A stretch of DNA of 64,000 bases from Catelliglobosispora koreensis DSM 44566. Lineage in GTDB: Bacteria > Actinomycetota > Actinomycetes > Mycobacteriales > Micromonosporaceae. The number at the start of each line of letters is the position of its first letter. Position 1 is the stretch's first letter. The position numbers were made by a program, and so were the translations under genes. The notes beneath the pieces were generated by a model. The model saw only the letters and a program-made list of their open reading frames with translations. It did no database searches and had not been told where the DNA came from. The stretch covers positions 1 through 64,000 of the forward strand of contig NZ_KB903291.1 of NCBI RefSeq assembly GCF_000379685.1, given 5' to 3'. Below are positions 1 through 9,500 of the stretch, one piece after another.

Positions 1-100
1 CAGGTTTACGGCGGATCCCAACTCCCAGCAGTGGGAGTTCGTGGGAGTTCCCGCGGGGTTTACCCGGACGTTTAACGGCCGCAGGTTTACGGCGGTTCCA
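1..100. repeat. Short repeats and a hairpin in a gene-poor left end
   Basis: A 14-base direct repeat (caggtttacggcgg) occurs at 1-14 and 82-95. A 10-base tandem copy (gtgggagttc) sits at 31-50, and 20-39 forms an 8-bp hairpin (aactccca/tgggagtt, 4-nt loop). No convincing gene lies between 1 and 542. The stretch ends at a partial tRNA, so it may be the tip of an integrated element; the repeats could be recombinase arm sites, but that is inference. Confidence 0.45.
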
Positions 101-451
101 GCTAGATTTCAACCATCTAACTGGCCGCGAAATGGACGCCGCCAAGTCCCCGCGGCAAATACGCGGCTATTTTTGTTCGAAGAGGATGTTTTGGCTAACA
201 GGGGCCACCACGCGCCGCGCTGGGAATATGCCGGGCTCCTCCCACTCGTGGGTGAGAGCCGCGCTAATCCGCTTCAGTGCCGCTTCCTCCTGTGGCCAGC
301 CGATCCATTGCTGAAATCGTGATCGGTCCGGGACCCACATAGGTCGATCCGATCAAGCTTTTACCGAGGACGTACCGAATTTCGCTCCGCACCCGGTCCA
401 AAATCGACATTGTTGCAGCTCGGAGCGTCACGATCAGACAATGCGTCACGT

Positions 452-497
452 CCCTCCGGAGGCGGGTGCGCAGGTTCGAATCCTGCCGGGGGCACCA
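452..497 (+). other. 3' fragment of tRNA-Arg(CCG): probable att site of an integrative element
   Basis: Reading from 454 the sequence matches the 3' half of a tRNA: anticodon loop ctccgga (454-460, anticodon CCG), 3' anticodon stem ggcgg (461-465), variable gtgc, T-arm gcagg-ttcgaat-cctgc (470-486), acceptor cgggggc (487-493), discriminator A and CCA (495-497). No 5' half exists: the expected gcccccg acceptor strand is absent upstream, and the 5' anticodon stem (449-453) no longer pairs fully. A tRNA 3' end starting at the anticodon loop is the usual core of actinomycete integrative-element att sites. By that geometry the element lies to the left and the chromosome resumes at about 498. It is not a functional tRNA. 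Confidence 0.8.
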
Positions 498-542
498 AAT
501 ATCTGTTGCCCGTCGCGTTGGCTCGCTTTTAGGGTGACGCGC

Positions 543-1202
543 GTGTCTAAGCCTTCCGCTTATCCTCCGTTGAACGTTCAGGTGCATACGCCCCAGCTTT
601 CGTTGCTGGGTGCGACAGATGAACTCCTGGAACGTCTAATCCCGACAGTGCGCAAGGGTGTGGTCACGGGGCCTCCGTGGCCCTTTGACGATCCGATGTC
701 GCTTTACGCGGACAGCCCAGAACGCGAGTGGCGCTGGCTGCGGGGGATTTGGGGCGGCCGGAGCAAGGTTAGTGAGAGCTTCTGGCGTCTCTACTTCGTC
801 GTGATGATCGACGGCGAGCCGATGGGGATGCAGGACCTGCTGGGCATTGACTTCGCCTCGTTCGGGACCGTCACTACGTTCTCCTGGCTGAGCCCTGATC
901 TGCGAGGCGGCGGGCTGGGCAAGGAGATGCGGCAAGCGGTGCTGCATCTGGCTTTTGAGGGGTTCGGCGCCGGTGAGGCTGGCAGCGATGCGTTCGTTGA
1001 CAACCACGCTTCGAACCGTGTTTCTGAAGCTCTGGGTTATGTGCCCAATGGCGTCAGCTGGGACAACCGCAAAGGCGAGCCGGCCGAGATTAAGCGCTGG
1101 AGGCTAACTCGCGAGCAGTGGGCCAAGCAGCGGCGTGCTGACATCGAACTTGCCGGTGTCGCCGACTGTCTGCCGGTCCTCGGGATCGACCCGCAAAAAT
1201 GA
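543..1202 (+). CDS. GNAT-family N-acetyltransferase
   Basis: A 219-residue protein of the GNAT fold (RimJ-like). It would transfer an acetyl group from acetyl-CoA to an amine on a small molecule or protein N-terminus. The acetyl-CoA loop is visible as LSPDLRGGGLGKEMR, where R-G-G-G-L-G is the Q/RxxGxG motif, about residues 117-131. The following helix (AVLHLAFEGFG) and the DNHASNRVSEALGY segment match the C-terminal half of GNAT enzymes. The frame is open back to 441, but that part is translated tRNA fragment, so the start is placed at GTG 543, with aggg at 531-534 as a weak ribosome site; GTG 534 is the alternative. It is the first gene to the right of the putative att site. The substrate is unknown. 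Confidence 0.8.
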   Translation: MSKPSAYPPLNVQVHTPQLSLLGATDELLERLIPTVRKGVVTGPPWPFDDPMSLYADSPEREWRWLRGIWGGRSKVSESFWRLYFVVMIDGEPMGMQDLLGIDFASFGTVTTFSWLSPDLRGGGLGKEMRQAVLHLAFEGFGAGEAGSDAFVDNHASNRVSEALGYVPNGVSWDNRKGEPAEIKRWRLTREQWAKQRRADIELAGVADCLPVLGIDPQK

Positions 1203-1358
1203 CAAAACCGGTGACCCGAGGCGCGGATTCAACCGCGCAGGCGGGCCACCGGACAAGTCCCGCGCTCTCGTTGAGATCGGGGACCTTCAATCGAAGGGCT
1301 AGCAGCATTCTGAGTGCTGCCGCTGATCACCGCAAGGGTTACATTGCCTGAATGAACA

Positions 1359-1387
1359 CGCTGGGCGGGCACGAAGCCCGCCCAGCG
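1359..1387 (-). terminator. Perfect 12-bp stem-loop, likely terminator
   Basis: cgctgggcgggc (1359-1370) and gcccgcccagcg (1376-1387) pair perfectly around a 5-nt loop. It lies seven bases past the stop of the efflux-pump gene on the minus strand and faces the end of the GNAT gene, so it could act in both directions. There is no U-tract, which is common for actinomycete terminators. Confidence 0.7.
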
Positions 1388-1394
1388 ATGTCGT

Positions 1395-2921
1395 TTAGTG
1401 ACCGTGCCCGCCGTGTCCGGCGCTGCTGTCTGCCCTTGCGGGCAGGAGGAATGCGGTGATGATCACGGCGATGGACAGCACCATGCCGATGATGAACGCC
1501 AGCCGCATGCCGTCGAGAAGAGCGGCCGAGGCGGCAACACCTTCTGCCTTAAGGGAGTCGGCTCGCGCGCTCATCACGGTGACGACGAGTGCGGTACCGA
1601 AGGCCGCTGCCACCTGCTGCAGGGTGCCCAGGATCGAGCTGCCGTGCGAGTAGAGGTGCGGGGGAACCGCGCCAAGACCCAAGGTGAACACAGGGGTGAA
1701 GGTCGCGGCCAGACCCACCATCATCATCGCGTGCAGCACGAGGAGCTGCCAGTACGGCATGGTCATTGAGACCTGCGTGAAGCCGGCGAGCGCGAGGGTG
1801 ATCGCGATCGCGCCGGGGATCACCAGGACCCGGCCGCCGAACTTGTCGAACAGACGGCCAACGGTCGGCCCGAGCAGACCCATCGCGAGACCGCCAGGCA
1901 TCACGAGCAGGCCGGTCTCCAGAGCGCTGAGCCCGCGGACGTTCTGCAGGTAAAGCGGCAGCAGGATCATCGAGCCGAGCATCGCCATGAACGCGACGGA
2001 CATCATGATCAGCGCGATCGTGTAGGTGCGGTGCTTGAGGGTCCGCAGGTCCATCAGCGGCGTGCCGGTCTTCTGCAGCGACAGCTGGCGGAAGACGAAG
2101 ACGGCGATCGCCGCGAGCCCCGCCACCACAATGCCGGCGGCTAGGCCCATGCTGCCGCCCTGGAACCGGCTAAGTCCATAGACCAGGCCACCGAAGCCGA
2201 ACGCGGCCAAACCAACGCTGAACCAGTCGATGTTGCTGACCACAGGCTCGCCGACGTTCTTGAGCTGCTTCATGCCACCCCAGGTGATCAGGGCGGCGAT
2301 GGGAAGCACCACGCCGAACAGCAAGCGCCACGAGCCGAAGTTGAGGATCACTCCCGAGATCGCCGGGCCCATCGCGGGCGCGACCGAGATCGCCAGGGTG
2401 ACGTTGCCCATGACCTTGCCCCGGTCTTGCTCGGGCACGACGTGCATCAGGGTGGTCATCAGCAGCGGCATCATCACGGCCGTGCCTGACGCCTGAATGA
2501 TGCGTGCGGCAAGAAGCACTTCAAAGGTCGGCGCGACAATGGCCAACGCGGTGCCGACCAGGAACAAACCCATAGCCGTGGCATAGGCACTGCGCGTGGA
2601 CACCCGCTGCATGAACCAGCCGGTAATCGGGATCACCGCCGCCATGGTCAGCATGAAGGCGGTCGAAAGCCATTGCGCGGTTTGCTCGGTGATATTCAGC
2701 GCGCCCATCAAGTTAGGGATCGCGTTGATCATGATCGTTTCATTGAGAATGACAATGAAGGTGGCCAGCACAAGCAGCCGGATCACGGGCGGCGTGCGAC
2801 CCGTGGTCTCAGTCGCGGTTTTGGCAGGTGAGTCGAGCTGTTGGACTGGCACGGTACCTCGTTCAGGGTTGTGGGGCAGAAGGTGGTCATTCTCAGCGGT
2901 CTTATTAGCAATCGCGGTCAT
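1395..2921 (-). CDS. DHA2-family MFS multidrug efflux transporter
   Basis: A 508-residue integral membrane protein of the drug:H+ antiporter-2 (EmrB/QacA) group, usually 14 TM helices. After about 35 hydrophilic residues comes the first helix with the TM1 signature LNETIMINAIPNL, typical of DHA2 pumps (LDxTIVNVALP type). The TM2 region QWLSTAFMLTMAAVIPITGW and the motif-C-like stretch VAPAMGPAISGVIL follow. The C-terminus is His/Gly-rich (HGGHGH). The longer frame to 2948 begins with TTG and has no better ribosome site, so ATG 2921 is preferred. It stands alone between a terminator and the CurA-like gene. Substrates cannot be predicted. Confidence 0.88.
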   Translation of the reverse strand: MTAIANKTAENDHLLPHNPERGTVPVQQLDSPAKTATETTGRTPPVIRLLVLATFIVILNETIMINAIPNLMGALNITEQTAQWLSTAFMLTMAAVIPITGWFMQRVSTRSAYATAMGLFLVGTALAIVAPTFEVLLAARIIQASGTAVMMPLLMTTLMHVVPEQDRGKVMGNVTLAISVAPAMGPAISGVILNFGSWRLLFGVVLPIAALITWGGMKQLKNVGEPVVSNIDWFSVGLAAFGFGGLVYGLSRFQGGSMGLAAGIVVAGLAAIAVFVFRQLSLQKTGTPLMDLRTLKHRTYTIALIMMSVAFMAMLGSMILLPLYLQNVRGLSALETGLLVMPGGLAMGLLGPTVGRLFDKFGGRVLVIPGAIAITLALAGFTQVSMTMPYWQLLVLHAMMMVGLAATFTPVFTLGLGAVPPHLYSHGSSILGTLQQVAAAFGTALVVTVMSARADSLKAEGVAASAALLDGMRLAFIIGMVLSIAVIITAFLLPARADSSAGHGGHGH

Positions 2922-3077
2922 ACCAAGACTGACGAACGCCACCGACAAAACTCATCGCAGCGACCCACATTGCAGCAAAATCTGTTCACTATCATCCCGT
3001 TTTCGCCAGCAAGGGGTTCTTGCATCAACGTTGTGACCTGCCACTTGATCTCAGAACCAGCTAAGTCGTGGCGATCG

Positions 3078-4061
3078 TCACATCACCCGAACGATCATCT
3101 TGCCGGTGTTGGCTCCATCCAACATCGACAGGAAGGCGGCGGTCATATTCTCCAGACCGTCCACAATGGTTTCGTCGGTGCTCACGCGACCACTGCGGAT
3201 GTGCGGGACTAGAAAGTCCTCAAGCTCGGGCTGCAGGTGCGTGAAGTCGCGGACAAGAAAGCCTTCGAGTCGCAGTTGCCGTCCAACGATGTCGAACAAG
3301 TTGTGCGGGGCAGCGGTGGGCGATGTCGCGCTGTACTGCGAAACAGCCCCACACCAGGCGATCCGGCCCCGGTCACGCATGTTCGCGATCGCGGCCGCGA
3401 GGTGATCGCCGCCCACGTTTTCCAGGCTTACGTCAACGCCGCCGGGTGCCGCTTGGGCAAGCTGTGCGGCAAGGTCTCCCTCGCGATAGTTAAGCGCGGC
3501 ATCAAAGCCTAGGCGCTCCAACAGATAGCGTGCCTTGTCCGGCGAGCCCGTGCTGCCGATGACCTTCGCCGCGCCAAGCAACCGCGCGATCTGGCCTGCC
3601 GCGCTGCCCACCCCACCGGCCGCGCCCGTGATGAACACCGTTTCGCCGGGCCGCACCTTGGCAATGCGAGTCAGCCCGACATAGGCCGACAATCCAGTGC
3701 CTCCAAGCATTCCCAGGTACGCCGTGAGCCCCACCCCCTCCGGCACGCTGAGACGGCGGACCGTAGCCGGCGTGACGATGGCGTGGCTTCGCCAGCCCTG
3801 CCGGTGCGCGACGAGCTGACCCTCTGCTAGCTCAGCAGCGCGCGACTTGACGACCCGTCCCAGTGCCCGTCCTTCCTGCGGGGCGTTGAGGTCACCGTCG
3901 TCCATGACCTCGCGCATGTAGGGGTCGACCGACAGGTAAAGGTTCTCAACGAGCGCCTCGCCGTCTTGAAGCGGCGCGAGGGTCTCCTGAACGAGCCTGA
4001 ACTGGCTGGCTTCCGGGCGGCCGTGTGGACGGGCAACCTGCTGAATCAATGTCGCTTGCAT
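3078..4061 (-). CDS. NADP-dependent oxidoreductase, CurA/PTGR-type MDR family
   Basis: A 327-residue medium-chain dehydrogenase/reductase of the zinc-free 2-alkenal/prostaglandin reductase group (YncB/CurA). These reduce the C=C bond of alpha,beta-unsaturated carbonyls with NADPH. The cofactor loop VFITGAAGGVGSAAGQIA (AxxGxxG) is clear in the middle, followed by VIGSTGSPDKARYL. The early VDPYMREVM and the substrate-side GMLGGTGLSAYVGL also fit. ATG 4061 gives the normal family N-terminus (QATLIQQVARPHGRPEASQF); the upstream in-frame starts only add non-homologous residues. It is divergent from the ArsR-type regulator at 4118, with 56 bp between, so the regulator may control it. Confidence 0.85.
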   Translation of the reverse strand: MQATLIQQVARPHGRPEASQFRLVQETLAPLQDGEALVENLYLSVDPYMREVMDDGDLNAPQEGRALGRVVKSRAAELAEGQLVAHRQGWRSHAIVTPATVRRLSVPEGVGLTAYLGMLGGTGLSAYVGLTRIAKVRPGETVFITGAAGGVGSAAGQIARLLGAAKVIGSTGSPDKARYLLERLGFDAALNYREGDLAAQLAQAAPGGVDVSLENVGGDHLAAAIANMRDRGRIAWCGAVSQYSATSPTAAPHNLFDIVGRQLRLEGFLVRDFTHLQPELEDFLVPHIRSGRVSTDETIVDGLENMTAAFLSMLDGANTGKMIVRVM

Positions 4062-4103
4062 GGCTGTCAGCCAATCGCGGTCGCCAAAGTGGACGCAAGG
4101 ATT

Positions 4104-4109
4104 TAGCAT
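4104..4109 (+). promoter_or_regulatory. TANNNT -10 box (TAGCAT), probable leaderless start
   Basis: TAGCAT ends 8 nt before ATG 4118 and there is no well-placed Shine-Dalgarno sequence (caagg at 4096-4100 is 17 nt away). This is the spacing of leaderless actinobacterial transcripts. Confidence 0.45.
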
Positions 4110-4117
4110 ATCGCTTA

Positions 4118-5086
4118 ATGATCAGCTACAGTCTCACCGCCGACGACCTGGGGAACATGCGCTTCGCGTGCTCTCCGCTCTTGGAGACCGTCACCAGCTT
4201 GTGGGCGCTGCGCTGGCCAGAGCGATACGTGCTGCACCTGCCATGGGTCAAACGCACCCGCGACCTGCTCGCCCACCTCGATCCCGCCGACGTGACTGTC
4301 CTGAATGGACTCGTCGGAACACATCACGGCTGGCTCCCGGACTTCCTAGCGCCCCGGCCGGTCACGCCGTTGCCCGACATCGCCACCGAGCTGGATCAGG
4401 TCCGGCACACCGCCCCGGCCAAGGCTGCCAGCGACATTCGCGCCGTCAACGAGGGCAAGCTGCCGCGGCTGGGCAATCCGGCGAGCATCGCCAGCGTCCT
4501 GGAACGCTATTGGCAGCTGGCCATCGCCCCTCATTGGACCCGGATGCAGGCCTTACTCGAGGCCGACATGCTTTACCGGGCAAGGCAAATGGCACATGAC
4601 AGCACCGTGGCGATGCTGACTGGCCTTGACACACAAGCGCGCTGGCGTGAGGGGACTTTCCACGTCAACGCCGGTTTCGGGCTGCGCTACGACGTCGCGG
4701 TGGCCGGAAGAGGGCTCAGCCTCGTGCCGGGACTGTTCGTTCCGGGAACTATTTGCCCGGTGGGACAAGACGAGCCGCCGACGATCGCCTACCGCGCCCG
4801 GGGCATTGGCACCCTGTGGGACAACGACCGCAGTCCCGCTCCACAGGCGATTTCCGACCTCATCGGTGCGGGCAGGGCTGGCGTTCTGGCCGCGCTAAAC
4901 GGGCCGACCACAACGACTGACTTGGCCCGGCGGCTCGGCGTGACCGCGAGCGCGATCTCTCAGCATCTCGCCGTCTTGAACCGCGCCGGGCTCGTGGCCA
5001 AGGCACGGGCCGGGCGAACGGTGCTCTACGCACGCACCGAGATCGGTGAGCAGCTGGCGTCCCAGCCTGGCGGCGCGAAACACTAG
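4118..5086 (+). CDS. ArsR-family winged-helix regulator with N-terminal DUF5937-type domain
   Basis: A 322-residue transcription factor. Residues 1-225 resemble the DUF5937-type sensing region found fused to ArsR HTH domains in actinomycetes (start MISYSLTADDLGNMRFACSP). The last ~80 residues are an ArsR winged helix: AGVLAALNGPTTTTDLARRL, then GVTASAISQHLAVLNRAGLV as the recognition helix, then the wing KARAGRTVLYA. No Cys-rich metal site is seen, so the signal is unlikely to be arsenic or cadmium. ATG 4118 is chosen because the frame upstream overlaps the divergent reductase. The MFS gene follows 118 bp downstream; this family often controls such pumps. Confidence 0.8.
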   Translation: MISYSLTADDLGNMRFACSPLLETVTSLWALRWPERYVLHLPWVKRTRDLLAHLDPADVTVLNGLVGTHHGWLPDFLAPRPVTPLPDIATELDQVRHTAPAKAASDIRAVNEGKLPRLGNPASIASVLERYWQLAIAPHWTRMQALLEADMLYRARQMAHDSTVAMLTGLDTQARWREGTFHVNAGFGLRYDVAVAGRGLSLVPGLFVPGTICPVGQDEPPTIAYRARGIGTLWDNDRSPAPQAISDLIGAGRAGVLAALNGPTTTTDLARRLGVTASAISQHLAVLNRAGLVAKARAGRTVLYARTEIGEQLASQPGGAKH

Positions 5087-5204
5087 CCCATTTCCGCAGC
5101 TAGGGAACCTTGTGGGCGTCCCACCGTGTCCCACGGCTAGCGCGAGGGCCTACGTTCTGGTGGTCGGATAACTCCCAGAGGCACAAGAAGAGGGAGAAAA
5201 ATCG

Positions 5205-6467
5205 ATGAGCATCGAGGGTACGCCGAACTTGTCCTACCGCGAGGCATTGCGCGACCGGCGGGTGGCCGGGCTCATGCTGGGCGACCTCCTCGCCAACGCC
5301 GGCACAGGCATGCTGATCGTCGCCATGCCGGTGCAGACGCTGTCCATTCACGGCAGTTTGCCGAAGGCCGTCGCGATTGGATTGGTGGAGGCGGCACCGT
5401 TCATCCTGGCGACCGTCTTGGCGTTGTCTATCGGCTTGGGCCGGGTGCGCATCCCTCCGCGCACGTTACTGGTCGCCGATTGTGTGCTGCGAGCGCTAAC
5501 CTTTGCCGCCCTTGGCTTTTTGGCGATCACTGAACGGCTCACCTTGCCGGTGCTCATCGGCGGTCTGCTCTTCGGCTCGGTGTTCCGCATGGCGGGGGCG
5601 AGCAGCCGGCGCCTGCTGGCGACCTCCATCGCGGGCGAACGGGGCCAGTTCGCCGTCAACGGATTGCTCGGTGTCAACGCGACTTTCGCGCTCTACATCG
5701 TCGGGCCGGTGCTGGGCGGCATCATTGTCGCGACCACGGGCGCGGGCACCGCGCTGTTCTTCGACGCGCTGGGTGCGCTGATTCTGCTGGGCGCCGTGCT
5801 GGTTTCCGTGCCGGCGACGACTGCGAAGGCGGTCCGCGAAACGCACGCCGGGACCGCGCGAGCCCCCGAGTCGGGCTGGAGCATCCTGCGCCGCCGCCCT
5901 GTGGCAGTGCAACTGCTCATCGTCACGTTCTTCTTCAACTTCTTCTACATGCCCATCGAAATCGTCCTCCCGCTTTATGTGGGCGAGACACTCGGCACCG
6001 ACGCGTCGGGGCTGGGATTGATGTGGGGCGCGCTGGGCCTGGGGGCGTTCGCTGGTGCCGCACTGGTCAATCAGTTGCGCAACCTTCCGCAACGGCACGT
6101 TCTGATCGCCATCATCGGTTTGTGGGCGGCGTGCCCGATCGCTCTGGCGCTGACGAGTGATCTCACGGTCGCCTTGGTCGTGTTTGGACTCGGCGGCTTG
6201 GTGTGGGCGCCGTTCACGCCCGTGGCTTACAGCTTCTTGCAAGCGGGACTTCGCGAAGATGAGCAGCAGCAGGTCGTCACGCTTTGGACGACGGGCTCGG
6301 CCGTGGCCGGTCCGCTCGGCCTGATCATCGGCGGTCCGCTGATCGCGCTGGCGGGAATCACTGGAGGGCTTGTGGTTTCGGGCGTGCTCACCCTGCTCCT
6401 GCTCCCGATCGCCGCCTTGGCCGTGCTGCGGCGCGCGCCACGCACCGCGATGATGACCAATGCCTAA
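5205..6467 (+). CDS. MFS transporter (12-TM, drug-export-like)
   Basis: A 420-residue major facilitator protein. Hydrophobic segments are regularly spaced, with MLGDLLANAGTGMLIVAMPV as TM1, a central cytosolic loop (about residues 203-225, ETHAGTARAPESGWSILRRR) and a second six-helix half starting VAVQLLIVTFFFNFFYMPIE. This layout matches the MFS_3/MdtH-like exporters of actinobacteria. It has a clear ribosome site, agggag at 5191-5196, 8 nt before the ATG. It probably works with the ArsR-type regulator upstream. A strong stem-loop closes the gene. The substrate is unknown. Confidence 0.85.
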   Translation: MSIEGTPNLSYREALRDRRVAGLMLGDLLANAGTGMLIVAMPVQTLSIHGSLPKAVAIGLVEAAPFILATVLALSIGLGRVRIPPRTLLVADCVLRALTFAALGFLAITERLTLPVLIGGLLFGSVFRMAGASSRRLLATSIAGERGQFAVNGLLGVNATFALYIVGPVLGGIIVATTGAGTALFFDALGALILLGAVLVSVPATTAKAVRETHAGTARAPESGWSILRRRPVAVQLLIVTFFFNFFYMPIEIVLPLYVGETLGTDASGLGLMWGALGLGAFAGAALVNQLRNLPQRHVLIAIIGLWAACPIALALTSDLTVALVVFGLGGLVWAPFTPVAYSFLQAGLREDEQQQVVTLWTTGSAVAGPLGLIIGGPLIALAGITGGLVVSGVLTLLLLPIAALAVLRRAPRTAMMTNA

Positions 6468-6513
6468 GCTGAAGCCCCTGACCAGCCTGCTCGGCGGTCA
6501 GGGGCTTTAGCTT
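6466..6513. terminator. 18-bp stem-loop shared by convergent genes
   Basis: 6466-6483 (aagctgaagcccctgacc) pairs with 6496-6513 over 18 positions with a single G-U pair, loop 12 nt. It overlaps the stop of the MFS gene and ends five bases before the stop of the convergent lectin gene, so it can terminate both. Confidence 0.8.
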
Positions 6514-6518
6514 CGCGG

Positions 6519-9500
6519 TCAGCCTCTGGCTGGATCGCTGAACACCTGGTTTCCCCCACCGTGACAGGTATAGAGGATTATCTTGGTGTTGTTAGCTGTC
6601 CCGGCGAACCACGCGTCGAGGCACATGTTGGCGTGTGGCATGTAAAGCGAGCCGTCCGCCCGGTACTGGAAAATTTGGTTTGTTCCCGCGTGGCAATCAT
6701 TGAGCACGATCGCATAGGCGAGCGCCATGTTGCCCGCGTCAAGGCAGCGGCCACTGGTGGGGTTGAACATGGTGCCATCGGCGCGCAGGACGAACTTCTG
6801 GTTTCCGCCACCGTGGCAGTCGAAGATCTCTAGCGCCGTGCCGTTGGCTGTTCCATAGCCTTTCAGGTCAAGGCAGCGGTTGGAGGCCGCACCGACGACC
6901 GACAGGTCATGCATTCCCGAGTGGTTGCGTGCTTCCCGGTCGGTCATCGCTCCTAAGAAGACCTTGACCTGATCGATCTGGCCGCCAAAGAAATCCGTGA
7001 CGCCATTTACCGCACCGACTTCGAACGGCACCGCCGGGTCATAGCTCCCGCGCGCGTTGACACCCACGCTGGACTGCTTGTAGCCGCTGACGTAAAGGCG
7101 CGTCTGCCCGCTAGCGGGATCGAGCACCCCGATCAGATGTTGCCATTGCCCAAGAACCGCGGGGTCATTGGATTGCGAGCCGGTCCAGGTATAGCCACCC
7201 TGACCGTCCGGACTGGCGACCGAGAAAATCCACTTGTTGGTGTTGCCATCCAGATACAGGTTCACCGCGTGGTTCTGCCGCGCGATGATCTGATTCGTGG
7301 TGCGGTACTGGTCGGCCTTGACCCACGCCGAAATGGTGACCGGTTGATCCGTCCGGACAACGGGGCCATTGGTGACCGCGCGGCCCTGTGTCGCGTTGAG
7401 GCTGAAGGCGCCGTTGCTGTCGTGGCCCGGGTTAGCGAAGGTCGCGTTGCCCTCCATCGTCATATGGCGCGACCAGTAGGAGCCATCGAGCACGTCGCCG
7501 TCACCGAAGTCCCAGGTGCCGACTTCTTGCACCGACATGACCCCGGTGGTGGCCGGCTGGGCCGGCAAAGCGTTGCGGCCAAAGATGTCATCGCCGCTCG
7601 CGGAGCGATTCCAGATCCTGATGTCCGCGACATTGCCGATGCCCTTCTGCATCAAAGCACCGGTGCTGTACTTAGCCCAGCCAACGTGCACCTGGCCAGT
7701 GGCGTTCCACGGTGTGCCGGTGCGGTTACGGGTTTCGGCATGCTGGCCGTTGACCCACAGGCGCACCTGGTTTTCCGCCGCGTCATAGGTCGCGAGCAGA
7801 TGTGTCCAGACGCCTATCTTGGCGGGGCCGTGCACGAACGTGCCGTTGGTTGACGTGTTGTCACCGTCATAGAGCACGAACCCAAACGCGTCCTTGGCCG
7901 TTGTCGCGTAAAGGATGAAGCCGCTGGTGTTAGTGCCCTCTTGAGAAATGATCGCGTTGTACTGGTCGCTGGTGTCGGTCAGCCGCACCCACGCCGAGAC
8001 GGAAAAAGACTTCGACGTGTCTACCGCGTTGGCGGCCGACAGCTTCGCTCCGTCGTGCAGGGTCAGACCCTGTGACCCGACGTAACGGACGTCAGGGGTC
8101 CAGGAAGTGTTGGGGCCGCTGAGGTGCCGCGTACCCATTTGATCGTCTAGACCGTGGCCCGGGATGTCGTCGAGCGGCCAGTGCGCTACCGGCGCTGACG
8201 GGCTGTTGGTCAGGAAGCTGTAGTGGGTCGTCGGGCTGGTGATGCCAGACGGTTCCCGGCTGTAAACGTGCAGCACGTTGTAGCCGTGCCGCGGTGGCGC
8301 GATGACCACGGTGGCGGTCGCGCCGGGCGAGACGTTGATGCTGTACGCCGGCGGATCCGACCAGCCGTAGAAGTAGGTTGTCACGTCAAGCCCGGCGGTT
8401 CCCCCGTTGTGCAGCGTGAAGGTTCCGGGAATACCTGGACCGCCCGACGGCGTGCTGCCGTTGGGATAGGTTGCCGAGGTGACGCCTGGCATTGGCGGCG
8501 GCCCGGTGTTGACCTGGAAGTCACACCAAGGCGAAACCCCTTGGGTGCCATGGATTCCGTCGCTTGTGATGACTCGCCAGGAGTAGGACTTGCCCTCCGC
8601 GGCGGCACCGAGGTCCAGCGTCACGTCGCCGTAGTTGTTCGCTGGTTTGGCTGGCCCAGCAACGCTATTGACTCCGCCAGACGGCAGTTCTTTCCACTCG
8701 AAAGTCGCGTTGAGCGTGTTGTCCCCGTCGGAATCGATGTACTGAGCGCGCAGTTGCGGCTGGTTGGTCGCGACCACGCCACCACAGGCTACGCCAGAGG
8801 TTTTCAGGTCGGCGGGCGTGCCAGGCGGCCGGTTGTAAGTTCCGGCGAGAACCGCGGTTGAGTGGTGGAACTTCATCCACTGATACGTTCCGCTCTCCCC
8901 CGAGCCGGAACTGTTGCTGCACATGCAAAGCCCAATGGTGTAGGTCGGCCAGCCCTGGCCTGAGCCATATCCCACGTCGCCCGTGAGGTTGGGGAACACG
9001 AGCCAGTCGTCGCCCTGATCGCCACTGCAGCCACCGGCCTCATTGGACTGACCCCACGCTGAAGCCAGCGGGCCTGTCTGCAGCCCGGTGCTCCAGGCGA
9101 CCCGGGTGCCATTGGCCCCGCCGACACTGTCCGAGCGGTAAAGATAGGCAGTGTTGCCACCACACGCGGAGCTATGATCGAGGTTGATGCCGACCGCCGC
9201 GTAGGTGATTTGCACGCCTTGGATGCCCGACATCGAGAACTCGAAGAACGACCGGAAAAGCTTGCCGTCATCTGGATTCCGCCCCACCCTGGCATGCTCG
9301 CCCGGCGTCCAGTTCGAATTCGTGTTGTTCGCGTAGGCCCAGCCCATCTTGTTCCGGTCCAGCGGCGGGTCGATGAACAGTGGCAGCACACCGGTCTTGA
9401 GCAGCTCGGCGTCTGGCGTGACAGTTAGCTCATCTCCTTGTGCGGCAACGGCGATCTGGCGCACGTGCGCGGCTGGTCCCGGCTCGGCCGCCGTCGAAAC

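Noticed and set aside
441-542. N-terminal extension of the GNAT frame
   Set aside because: It translates the tRNA fragment (AQVRILPGAP) and has no link to the acetyltransferase family.
264-587. 107-codon minus-strand frame containing PRQDSNLRTRLRR
   Set aside because: This peptide is the well-known spurious translation of the antisense strand of a tRNA 3' end; it comes from the tRNA-Arg fragment.
5496-6242. 248-codon minus-strand frame
   Set aside because: Highly Arg/Gln/Asp-rich shadow of the MFS gene; no plausible start or domain.
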